5,210 bases of DNA from an uncultured Eubacteriales bacterium (GTDB lineage Bacteria; Bacillota; Clostridia; Christensenellales; Christensenellaceae). Positions within the stretch are counted from its first letter, which is position 1. Each line of letters opens with the position of its first letter. Location of the stretch: the NCBI GenBank assembly GCA_902782475.1, contig CACZNR010000074.1:1-5210 (forward strand), written 5' to 3'. Both the position numbers and the translations under genes were made by a program. The notes beneath the pieces were generated by a model, which made no database searches, was not told the DNA's origin, and worked only from the letters and a program-made list of their open reading frames with translations. Shown here one piece after another: positions 1 through 5,210 of this stretch.

Positions 1-1
1 A

Positions 2-478
2 TACGTCCTGCAGCAGCCACATCTTTTCTCAGGTACCATAAGAGACAACATCGCCTTTGGAAAGAAGGACGCCACCGAAGAAGAGATTAGAAATGCAGCC
101 CGCATGGTCCATGCCGAGGAATTCATACTTGCCCAGAAGGACGGATATGACACGGAAGTCGGCGAAGGCGGAAGCAGGCTCTCCACAGGTCAGAAGCAGC
201 TCATATCCTTTGCAAGGGTCATACTTGCAGACCCAAGGATATTCGTGCTGGATGAGGCTACTTCCTCAATAGATACGGAGACTGAGCAGCTCATACAGAA
301 TGCCATCACCACAGTCCTCAAGAACAGAACAAGCTTCATAGTTGCCCACAGGCTCTCTACCATAAGGAATTCTGATCAGATACTCGTTATCGGAAACAAA
401 GGCATAATCGAGAGCGGTACCCACGAAGAACTGCTGGCAAAGAAAGGTGCATACTATAATCTGTATACGAACCAGTAA
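2..478 (+). CDS. ABC exporter half-transporter, C-terminal ATPase part (5' truncated by window)
   Basis: This is the last 158 codons of an ABC-type ATP-binding/permease protein; the transmembrane domain and Walker A lie upstream of the window. The fragment opens at the Q-loop (YVLQQPHLFSGT). It continues with the signature motif, here LSTGQ instead of LSGGQ, inside GEGGSRLSTGQKQLISFAR. Walker B and the catalytic Glu follow (IFVLDEATSSID), then the D-loop and the H-loop (IVAHRLSTI). The protein ends with a normal GTHEELL...Y tail and a TAA stop. The order and spacing are those of intact exporter ATPases of the MsbA/MdlB/YheH type, which use ATP to drive export across the cytoplasmic membrane. 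In Firmicutes such half-transporters often work as heterodimers encoded in tandem, so a partner gene may lie just upstream. The substrate cannot be read from the ATPase. The ATG at 104 is internal and is not the start. Confidence 0.93.
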   Translation, partial: YVLQQPHLFSGTIRDNIAFGKKDATEEEIRNAARMVHAEEFILAQKDGYDTEVGEGGSRLSTGQKQLISFARVILADPRIFVLDEATSSIDTETEQLIQNAITTVLKNRTSFIVAHRLSTIRNSDQILVIGNKGIIESGTHEELLAKKGAYYNLYTNQ

Positions 479-495
479 GAGTTTTTGGAAATAAC

Positions 496-527
496 AATGG
501 GGTGATCTTTGATGATCACCCCATTTT
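496..527. terminator. Bidirectional intrinsic terminator between convergent genes
   Basis: A perfect 12-bp inverted repeat (AATGGGGTGATC at 496-507, GATCACCCCATT at 514-525) encloses a 6-base loop (TTTGAT). On the + strand it is followed by TTTTGATTATTTGAT, a fair U-rich tail for the ABC gene ending at 478. On the - strand the sequence after the stem is GTTATTTCC, a weaker tail for the dehydrogenase gene ending at 546. It is the only strong hairpin in the 67-base gap between two stop codons that face each other, so it probably serves both genes, more efficiently for the + strand. Confidence 0.8.
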
Positions 528-545
528 GATTATTTGATCAATTCA

Positions 546-1778
546 TCAGTATTTTACATCGAATGGATAAACATCTGTAATATCATAATAAATGCCTATT
601 ACAAGCTGTTTGAGAGCCTTCTCTGCAGGAACGTCATCACTGAGTCCGCAGTACTTCTCTATTGCCTTTTCAACGCCATTCTCAGCTATGTAGTTCCTTA
701 CCTCTACAGTGGTCTGGTCAGCCTCATTGTAGAAGCAGAGAGCTGATGCGATACCCTTTGCAAGGAAGTAAGGCACTCTGCCGTTCTTCATGCATCCGAG
801 AGCTGGTCCAACAAGCCTGTCCTGCTTTCCGAGTTTTCTTACAAGGTCAGCACATACTCTGTTGATGGTATCCTTTTCTGAGGCATTTACTGCATGGTTG
901 AGATAGCCCTTCTTCTGGTTCTCAAGATAGCCCTCAGGTTCCATTTCCTCATATGAGAGGCCAAGTTCCCTGTTCATTGCATACTTGCCTTCCTGCTGTG
1001 CAAATACAAGTTCCTTTGCTATCTCAGGATCATCCCTGCATTCGCCGATATAATCATATCCCTTGAGCCTTCCGAGATAACCGCCAAGGCTGTGGCTCAT
1101 GTTTCCTACCCAGATCTTGTGGAACATCCATAAAGGAACGTTCTTCTTCAGAACTATCTGCGGGATGTTTGGTGCTTCACCCTTGTATGAATCATCAACT
1201 GTGATGAAAGGAACGTCGTTTGAATAGCATGCAAGCTTATCCTCTTCAAGCATCTCCTTTGTAGGGATGGCTCCCATCCTGCCCACTATGCATTCCATGA
1301 GGCCTACCTTGTTGTCAAGAAATTCCTTCTCTTCATCCGTATCAAGATATTCCCTGATCTTGTCTCTGAAGATGGTTGAAGAACGCAGGAAGTTTACACC
1401 TACCATGATATCAAGTGGTTTTTCCTTATCCTTGCTCAAACGGAGCTTTATGACCTCTGAGATGAGTTCTGAGATATCAGCTACAGCACCAGGATATACG
1501 TTGACAGAAACAGCGTCAGCAGCCTCTATCTTCTCTACTGAGACTTCTCTTTCAGTCGCTGTACAGTATGCTTCATAATCCTTGATTATCTCTTTACGGA
1601 TCTCACCTGTTTCACGGCTTGATTTAAAAAGTGTATAATATCCCTGTTCCCTGAGAGCTTTTACGAATGGTTCCACGTTATCCAGAAATACCAGATGGTA
1701 TCCTGCTTCATTGAACAAATCGGCAATATACCCTCTTCCGATCTTTCCAGAACCGATCTGAACATATGTTTTCTGCAT
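546..1778 (-). CDS. mtlD: Mannitol-1-phosphate 5-dehydrogenase family protein
   Basis: A 410-residue polyol-specific long-chain dehydrogenase. The N-terminal Rossmann fold shows the dinucleotide motif G9-x-G11-xx-G14 (IGSGKIGRG). D33 at the end of the second strand (FLDN) suggests preference for NAD over NADP. The family catalytic signature K-x4-N-x2-H is intact as K221, N226, H229 (KIWVGNMSH). The C-terminal part has the MtlD-like stretch around 317-330 (GKQDRLVGPALG). MtlD interconverts mannitol 1-phosphate and fructose 6-phosphate in the cytoplasm. The protein is somewhat longer than E. coli MtlD (382), and no mannitol PTS gene or regulator is visible nearby, so the exact substrate is uncertain and the symbol is tentative. 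The start is set by a strong AGGAGG 9 bases upstream and by the Rossmann fold beginning at residue 5. The gene is transcribed alone, between the terminator at 1860-1889 and the convergent one at 496-527. Confidence 0.85.
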   Translation of the reverse strand: MQKTYVQIGSGKIGRGYIADLFNEAGYHLVFLDNVEPFVKALREQGYYTLFKSSRETGEIRKEIIKDYEAYCTATEREVSVEKIEAADAVSVNVYPGAVADISELISEVIKLRLSKDKEKPLDIMVGVNFLRSSTIFRDKIREYLDTDEEKEFLDNKVGLMECIVGRMGAIPTKEMLEEDKLACYSNDVPFITVDDSYKGEAPNIPQIVLKKNVPLWMFHKIWVGNMSHSLGGYLGRLKGYDYIGECRDDPEIAKELVFAQQEGKYAMNRELGLSYEEMEPEGYLENQKKGYLNHAVNASEKDTINRVCADLVRKLGKQDRLVGPALGCMKNGRVPYFLAKGIASALCFYNEADQTTVEVRNYIAENGVEKAIEKYCGLSDDVPAEKALKQLVIGIYYDITDVYPFDVKY

Positions 1779-1787
1779 AATACAAAT

Positions 1788-1795
1788 CCTCCTTC
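1788..1795 (-). promoter_or_regulatory. Shine-Dalgarno site of the dehydrogenase gene
   Basis: On the - strand the sequence GAAGGAGG ends 9 bases before the ATG at 1778. It is a near-perfect match to the anti-Shine-Dalgarno sequence and fixes this start codon. Confidence 0.9.
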
Positions 1796-1820
1796 TAAAA
1801 AATCAAATCTCTCTCTAATA

Positions 1821-1850
1821 ATTGTACAACATTTTTGCCTGATGTGTATA
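1821..1850 (-). promoter_or_regulatory. Putative sigma-A promoter of the dehydrogenase gene
   Basis: On the - strand a -10 box TACAAT (1826-1821, 5 of 6 consensus) lies 18 bases downstream of a -35-like TATACA (1850-1845, 4 of 6). Transcription would start near 1814, giving a leader of about 36 bases that carries the RBS. The position between the upstream operon's terminator and the RBS is right for a promoter, and the surrounding DNA is AT-rich. An 8-bp palindrome TTGTACAA (1822-1829) overlaps the -10 box and could be a short operator, but it may be chance. Confidence 0.45.
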
Positions 1851-1859
1851 AATAAATAC

Positions 1860-1889
1860 AAAAAAGGCTCCGCGTGTTACGGAGCCTTT
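1860..1889 (-). terminator. Intrinsic terminator of the cmk-plsC-ispH-rpsA operon
   Basis: On the - strand a 10-bp perfect stem (AAAGGCTCCG at 1889-1880, CGGAGCCTTT at 1872-1863) closes a 7-base loop (TAACACG). A run of T follows directly (TTTTTTGTATTTATT). It begins 17 bases past the TGA of the fusion gene and is a textbook Rho-independent terminator. It should isolate the downstream dehydrogenase gene from this operon. Confidence 0.92.
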
Positions 1890-1906
1890 GAATCCTTAAA
1901 TGAATA

Positions 1907-4069
1907 TCATTCTTCTGTTGTTTCTTCAGCAGATTCCTGAGCCTGTTTGAACAGATCAGCAAGTGATGTTGTAGCTTCTTCCCTTGCAGGTATCACTACT
2001 CTCTCTTCCTTTCTGGTCTTCTTCTCTTCATCTTCCTGAGCCTTTCTCTCATCTCTCATAAGAGCACGGATGCTGAGGCTGATCCTCTGCTTGTCAGGAT
2101 TTACTTCAAGGATCTTAGCTGTGATCTCATCACCAAGATTGAGAACATCTTCAACCTTCTCGATCCTCTTGTTTGTTACCTGTGAGATGTGAACAAGTCC
2201 GTCGATCGTAGGTTCAAGTTCAACGAAAGCACCAAATGGAGCTATCCTTACTACCTTACCTGTTACTGACTCGCCAACCTTATATTTCTCACCTGCAAGA
2301 TCCCATGGCTTTGGCTGGAGCTGCTTGTATCCAAGTGATATCTTCTTCTTTTCAGGATCAACGTTAAGGATCTTAACTTCGATCTCCTGTCCTTCCTTGA
2401 GGACATCCTTTGGCTGTGTTCCCCTTATCCAGCTCATGTCTCTTACATGAAGCAGTCCATCTACTCCACCAACATCTACGAAAGCACCGAAATCAGTGAT
2501 CCTCTTAACAACACCTGCAACGACTGAACCCTTCTCGAGGCTTTCGAATATAGCCTTCTGCTGGTCGTCTATCTGCTGCTGAAGTGCTTCCTTGTTTGAG
2601 AGGACAAAACGCTTTGTCTTCATGTTGATGTCAATGATCTTGACCAGGAGCTTCTGTCCTACGAATTCATCAAGATCTGCTACATAGTTAAGTGTCAGAT
2701 GGCTTGCCGGTATGAATGCATCATACTCATCAAATTTTGTAGCAACTCCGCCCTTTACAGCACGTGTTACCATGCACTCATATATAGCATCCTTATCGAG
2801 GCTGTCAACAAAGTTCTGCCACTTGAGTTTTCCTTCTATCTTCTGTCTTGAAAGGATAACGTTGCCCTGTCCATCGTTTAATGTAACGACCTGAGCCTCG
2901 ATATCATCGCCTTCCTTGTATACGTCTGAAGGTCTTGCACCATCTTCCAGTAACAGGTCGCTTGTCTTCAAAAGGCCGTCTGCCTTATATCCGATATCTA
3001 CAACTATCTCATCGTCATTTACGGATACGACTTTACCTTTTACGAGAGCACCTTTTCTCAACCTGTTCTCAAGAGACTTGTTAAGTTCAGCTTCAAAATC
3101 GAACTCTGCGTCACTTTCTTCCTTTGTTTCTGCAGCAGGCTCAACAGTTTCTTCTACTACCTCTGCAACAGGTTCAGTTTCAACTGCAACTTCTTCAGTT
3201 GCTTCCTGCTCTACTACTTCTTCGTTTGTTACCTGAGTTTCATTTAACTCCATCAGCGCACATACCTCCATAATGATCCAATCCGGTGTCGATGCACCGG
3301 CACTAATACCAATTATATCACACCCTGTAAAGTTTTCAACATTCAGTTCATCCGCTTTTTCAACAAAATAAGCCCTTTTGCAATAAGTTCTGGCAAGTTC
3401 GTACAGCTGTCTGGAATTCGAACTGTTCCTGTCGCCTATTACGATCATTGCATCGACTCTGGAAGAGAGCTCCCTTACTTCATTCTGTCTCTGCGAAGTC
3501 GTGGCACATATGCTGTTGAAAAGAGTCACGTCCCTGCTCTTTTCCTTTACTATCCTACTAACATCATCAAAGAGCTTTTCATTTATTGTGGTCTGGGCTA
3601 CTACCAGCACCTTTCCAAGCTCAGGAAGAGCCTCTGCCTCCTCGGGGGATCCCACCACTATGGCCTTTTCACCGGTCCACCCCTTTGTCCCTATGACTTC
3701 AGGGTGCGATGCCTTTCCCACTATTATGATATGGTCATATGCATCCCTTTCGTCATACACCCTTCTGTGGATCAGGGATACCTTAGGACACGTGAGGTCT
3801 TCATACGGAATGCTTCTTTTTTCCAGTTCACTGTATATCTCGGGAGAGACGCCATGGGACCTTATAAGAGCCTTCCTGTCCCCTATCTCATCTATGTCGT
3901 CCATGGAGACCACGCCTTTTCCCTTAAGGTAGTCAACGAATATGCTGTTATGTATGAGGTCACCCAGAGTTACCACCTGTTCGCCCTGCTCAGCCAGCTG
4001 AAGGGCTCTGTCCACTGCCCTCTGGACTCCGAAACAGAATCCGGAATTCTTGGCTAATATGACTTTCAT
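1907..4069 (-). CDS. ispH-rpsA: Fusion of HMBPP reductase (IspH) and ribosomal protein S1
   Basis: A continuous 720-residue protein with two functional halves. Residues 1-272 are IspH, the [4Fe-4S] enzyme that ends the MEP pathway by reducing HMBPP to IPP and DMAPP. The three cluster cysteines are present (C12 in FCFGV, C94 in TCPKV, C188 in SICATTSQRQ). So are H40, H72, H122, the catalytic E124 (SHPEV), T160/T161, the NSSNS loop (215-219) and SAGASTPD (256-263). Residues 282-325 form a Glu/Val-rich acidic linker with no visible fold. Four S1 RNA-binding domains follow at about 336-408, 425-493, 512-580 and 597-667; domains 3 and 4 carry the classic FGAFV and GL(L/V)H motifs. A charged tail closes the protein. 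The S1 half should bind mRNA on the 30S subunit. This fusion is known in Clostridia. The start overlaps the plsC stop (ATGA) and has an AAGGAG site 5 bases upstream. Codon use changes at the domain junction, where an internal promoter, RBS and ATG are found. Confidence 0.96.
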   Translation of the reverse strand: MKVILAKNSGFCFGVQRAVDRALQLAEQGEQVVTLGDLIHNSIFVDYLKGKGVVSMDDIDEIGDRKALIRSHGVSPEIYSELEKRSIPYEDLTCPKVSLIHRRVYDERDAYDHIIIVGKASHPEVIGTKGWTGEKAIVVGSPEEAEALPELGKVLVVAQTTINEKLFDDVSRIVKEKSRDVTLFNSICATTSQRQNEVRELSSRVDAMIVIGDRNSSNSRQLYELARTYCKRAYFVEKADELNVENFTGCDIIGISAGASTPDWIIMEVCALMELNETQVTNEEVVEQEATEEVAVETEPVAEVVEETVEPAAETKEESDAEFDFEAELNKSLENRLRKGALVKGKVVSVNDDEIVVDIGYKADGLLKTSDLLLEDGARPSDVYKEGDDIEAQVVTLNDGQGNVILSRQKIEGKLKWQNFVDSLDKDAIYECMVTRAVKGGVATKFDEYDAFIPASHLTLNYVADLDEFVGQKLLVKIIDINMKTKRFVLSNKEALQQQIDDQQKAIFESLEKGSVVAGVVKRITDFGAFVDVGGVDGLLHVRDMSWIRGTQPKDVLKEGQEIEVKILNVDPEKKKISLGYKQLQPKPWDLAGEKYKVGESVTGKVVRIAPFGAFVELEPTIDGLVHISQVTNKRIEKVEDVLNLGDEITAKILEVNPDKQRISLSIRALMRDERKAQEDEEKKTRKEERVVIPAREEATTSLADLFKQAQESAEETTEE
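3251..3269 (-). promoter_or_regulatory. Candidate internal ribosome binding site and start codon for free S1
   Basis: Within the fusion gene a GGAGG (3269-3265 on the - strand) is followed, 11 bases later, by an in-frame ATG (3253-3251, codon 273). The spacing is longer than ideal but usable. The ATG falls exactly where IspH homology ends and the acidic linker begins. Initiation here would give a 448-residue protein with the linker and all four S1 domains, comparable in domain content to stand-alone four-domain S1 homologues of Firmicutes. The GGAGG also encodes Glu-Val of the IspH C-terminus, so chance occurrence is possible. Confidence 0.5.
3283..3300 (-). other. Small GC-rich hairpin in the putative S1 leader
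   Basis: An inverted repeat CCGGTG / CACCGG (3300-3295 and 3288-3283 on the - strand) with loop CATCGA lies between the candidate internal promoter and the candidate internal RBS. It has no U-tract, so it is not a terminator. It could be a structured leader element for S1 control, since ribosomal proteins often bind their own leaders. It also encodes the conserved AGASTPDW part of IspH, so coding constraint may explain it. Confidence 0.3.
3312..3339 (-). promoter_or_regulatory. Candidate internal sigma-A promoter driving S1
   Basis: Inside the last part of the IspH coding region, on the coding strand, there is a perfect extended -10 element TGATATAAT (3320-3312). A -35 box TTGAAA (3339-3334, 5 of 6 consensus) lies upstream with a 16-base spacer. 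Transcription would start near 3305, leaving a leader of about 50 bases before the in-frame ATG at 3253. It is the best sigma-A match I see in the window, better than the promoter proposed for the dehydrogenase gene. Its position just upstream of the S1 half suggests extra transcription of S1 independent of the operon. This is inferred from sequence only. Confidence 0.6.
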
Positions 4070-4665
4070 TCCTGCTCCTTCATGCCGTTGAGTATATCCT
4101 TGAGCTTTGCCGTAACGATCCTGTTGTTCTGGGTCCTTGAGACTCCCTCTTCCATCAGATCCTTTATGGGGATCGGCTTTCCTATCTTTACTATGTTCCT
4201 GCGGAACTTTCTCGGTCTGTGGGTAATGAGTATGGGAAGTACCGGACTGTCCGTCCTTATGGCCATCATGGTGACTCCAGGATGGAACTCGCCTATCTCT
4301 TCGTCCTTGAGGTTCCTTGTACCTTCAGGGAATATCATCAGAGGATGTCCGTCATTAAGGATATTGCATGCCTTGTTCATTGCTGCAAGACCGCCTGCAT
4401 CCCTGTCCACAGGAAATGCTCCAAGCCACTCCAGGATCTTTCCGAAGAGCTTGTTCCTGAACAGTTCCTTCTTTGCCATGAAGGAAAGGAAATGTCTGTC
4501 TGCAAGTCCTATGAAGATCACGTCCATGAAGCTCAGATGGTTTGAATAGATGAGCATCTTCCCGTCGTATCCCAGGTTTTCCCTGCCTTCAAACTTATAC
4601 CAGTACAAAAGATAGATGACAGGTCTTGCCAGAGCCCTGGCAAATCTGTAGAAACCCTTATTCAT
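4066..4665 (-). CDS. plsC: 1-acyl-sn-glycerol-3-phosphate acyltransferase
   Basis: A 199-residue PlsC-family acyltransferase, which transfers an acyl chain to lysophosphatidic acid to make phosphatidic acid at the inner face of the cytoplasmic membrane. All four family motifs are visible in order. Motif I is NHxxxxD with catalytic H43 and D48 (NHLSFMD). Motif II is GAFPVDRD at 82-89 with R88. Motif III is FPEGTR at 112-117. Motif IV is the hydrophobic VLPILI at 142-147. A short hydrophobic stretch near residues 13-23 (ARPVIYLLYWY) may associate with the membrane. The length is normal for the short bacterial form. The start codon lies within the end of cmk (8-base overlap) and has an AAGGGAG site 4 bases upstream. 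The TGA stop overlaps the ispH-rpsA start by 4 bases, so the three genes are probably cotranscribed and translationally coupled. Confidence 0.94.
   Translation of the reverse strand: MNKGFYRFARALARPVIYLLYWYKFEGRENLGYDGKMLIYSNHLSFMDVIFIGLADRHFLSFMAKKELFRNKLFGKILEWLGAFPVDRDAGGLAAMNKACNILNDGHPLMIFPEGTRNLKDEEIGEFHPGVTMMAIRTDSPVLPILITHRPRKFRRNIVKIGKPIPIKDLMEEGVSRTQNNRIVTAKLKDILNGMKEQE
4075..4080 (-). promoter_or_regulatory. Shine-Dalgarno site of ispH-rpsA
   Basis: AAGGAG on the - strand, 5 bases before the ATG at 4069, embedded in the last codons of plsC. It supports this start over later ATGs and suggests ribosomes finishing plsC can reinitiate on the fusion gene. Confidence 0.8.
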
Positions 4666-5210
4666 ATATCTCCCTTACCTTTCCTGCGGTAAAATCTATG
4701 ACTTCCTCGATGCTCATGTTGCTGGTATCGAGATAGATGGCATCCTCTGCCACCTTAAGAGGAGCAAACTCCCTGTTCATGTCCTGTTCGTCCCTCTTTA
4801 TTATCTCCTTTTCCAGTTCATCAAGGTCATATGCTATGCCCTGTGCATCAAGGTCCCTGGCTCTTCTTCTGGCCCTCTCCCTTGATGATGCAGTTATGTA
4901 GAACTTTACTTTTGCATCAGGAAGCACATATGTTCCAATGTCCCTTCCGTCCATTACGATGTCAAATCTGTTGGCTGTCTCCCTCTGAAGCTCCACGAGC
5001 TTTATCCTGACTTCCGGGACCACTGCTACAGTGGAAGCCCCCATGGAGACTTCAGGTGTCCTTATGGAACCTGAAACATCCTCTCCGTTCAGAAGTACCT
5101 TCTGCACCCTGTTCTCATAGACCACCTCTATGTGAAGGTCATCAAGATCTGAAAGTATCTGTTCCCTGTCGGAAAGATCCACGCCTTTTCTTATCATTCC
5201 CAGTGCCACA
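4658..5210 (-). CDS. cmk: Cytidylate (CMP/dCMP) kinase, 5' end outside window
   Basis: The C-terminal 183 residues of CMP kinase, which phosphorylates CMP and dCMP with ATP in pyrimidine nucleotide recycling and supply. Recognisable family blocks (numbered within the fragment) are GEDVSGSIRTPEVS (42-55), DGRDIGTYVLPDAKVK (87-102), the Arg-rich lid (ERARRRARDL, 111-120), the substrate-binding RDEQDMNREFAPL (139-151) and YLDTSNMSIEEV (159-170). Aligned by eye to the E. coli enzyme (227 residues), about 40 N-terminal residues with the P-loop are missing because the gene runs off the window edge. The GTG at 5209 is an internal Val in the conserved region after the P-loop helix, not a start. It is the first visible gene of the cmk-plsC-ispH-rpsA operon; its TAA stop overlaps the start of plsC. 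Confidence 0.95.
   Translation of the reverse strand, partial: VALGMIRKGVDLSDREQILSDLDDLHIEVVYENRVQKVLLNGEDVSGSIRTPEVSMGASTVAVVPEVRIKLVELQRETANRFDIVMDGRDIGTYVLPDAKVKFYITASSRERARRRARDLDAQGIAYDLDELEKEIIKRDEQDMNREFAPLKVAEDAIYLDTSNMSIEEVIDFTAGKVREIYE
4670..4676 (-). promoter_or_regulatory. Shine-Dalgarno site of plsC
   Basis: AAGGGAG on the - strand, 4 bases before the ATG at 4665, inside the 3' end of cmk. The spacing is short but fits translational coupling with the 8-base gene overlap, and no better start lies nearby. Confidence 0.65.

Noticed and set aside
104..106. ATG as the start of a short ATPase gene
   Set aside because: The same frame is open to the window edge and encodes the conserved Q-loop segment upstream, so this Met is internal.
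454..459. TATAAT near the end of the ABC gene on the + strand
   Set aside because: No good -35 box lies upstream and no + strand gene follows; a terminator comes directly after.
534..541. Palindrome TTGATCAA just after the convergent terminator
   Set aside because: Eight-base palindromes are expected by chance in AT-rich DNA; it overlaps the terminator tail and has no promoter next to it.
2916..3236. Ser/Thr-rich open frame on the + strand opposite the S1 linker, and other long + strand frames at 1267-1578, 3501-3932 and 4082-4549
   Set aside because: They lie antisense to well-supported genes, have low-complexity or unrecognisable products and lack convincing RBSs; the Ser/Thr richness simply mirrors Glu codons on the other strand.
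5207..5209. GTG at the window edge as the start of cmk
   Set aside because: It is an internal Val; comparison with known CMP kinases shows about 40 residues including the P-loop still missing, so the gene continues past the window.
1..5210. A new defence, mobile or biosynthetic system
   Set aside because: All gene space is filled by recognisable housekeeping families and one ABC exporter end; there are no transposase, integrase, repeat-array or toxin-antitoxin signs.

Overview
The window is ordinary bacterial chromosome that most resembles Clostridia, probably Lachnospiraceae. The main clue is an in-frame fusion of IspH (LytB) to ribosomal protein S1 directly downstream of plsC and cmk, a known clostridial arrangement. 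Strong AGGAGG-type ribosome binding sites and U-tailed intrinsic terminators fit. There is no rRNA, tRNA, CRISPR array, insertion sequence or phage-like gene.

Layout. (1) Bases 2-478, + strand: the 3' end of an ABC exporter half-transporter, covering the ATPase core from the Q-loop on. (2) Bases 479-545: a convergent intergenic gap with a perfect 12-bp hairpin that can terminate both flanking genes. (3) Bases 546-1778, - strand: a mannitol-1-phosphate 5-dehydrogenase-family gene with its own RBS and a plausible promoter. (4) Bases 1860-1889: a strong intrinsic terminator closing the next unit. (5) Bases 1907-5210, - strand: the operon cmk (5' end outside the window), plsC and ispH-rpsA. The genes overlap by 8 and 4 bp, so translation is probably coupled. 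The operon joins nucleotide metabolism (CMP kinase), phospholipid synthesis (PlsC), isoprenoid synthesis (IspH) and translation (S1).

The most interesting observation lies inside the fusion gene. Just before the IspH domain ends there is a near-consensus sigma-A promoter on the coding strand (TTGAAA, 16 bp, TGATATAAT). It is followed by a small GC-rich hairpin, a GGAGG Shine-Dalgarno sequence and an in-frame ATG (codon 273) placed exactly at the domain junction. Codon choice changes at the same point: GTG/GTC make up 15 of 27 Val codons before it and 7 of 50 after it. Together these suggest that the locus makes two products: an operon-derived IspH-S1 fusion, and a separately expressed free S1 of 448 residues at ribosomal-protein levels. 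This is inference from sequence and needs transcript-end and protein data.
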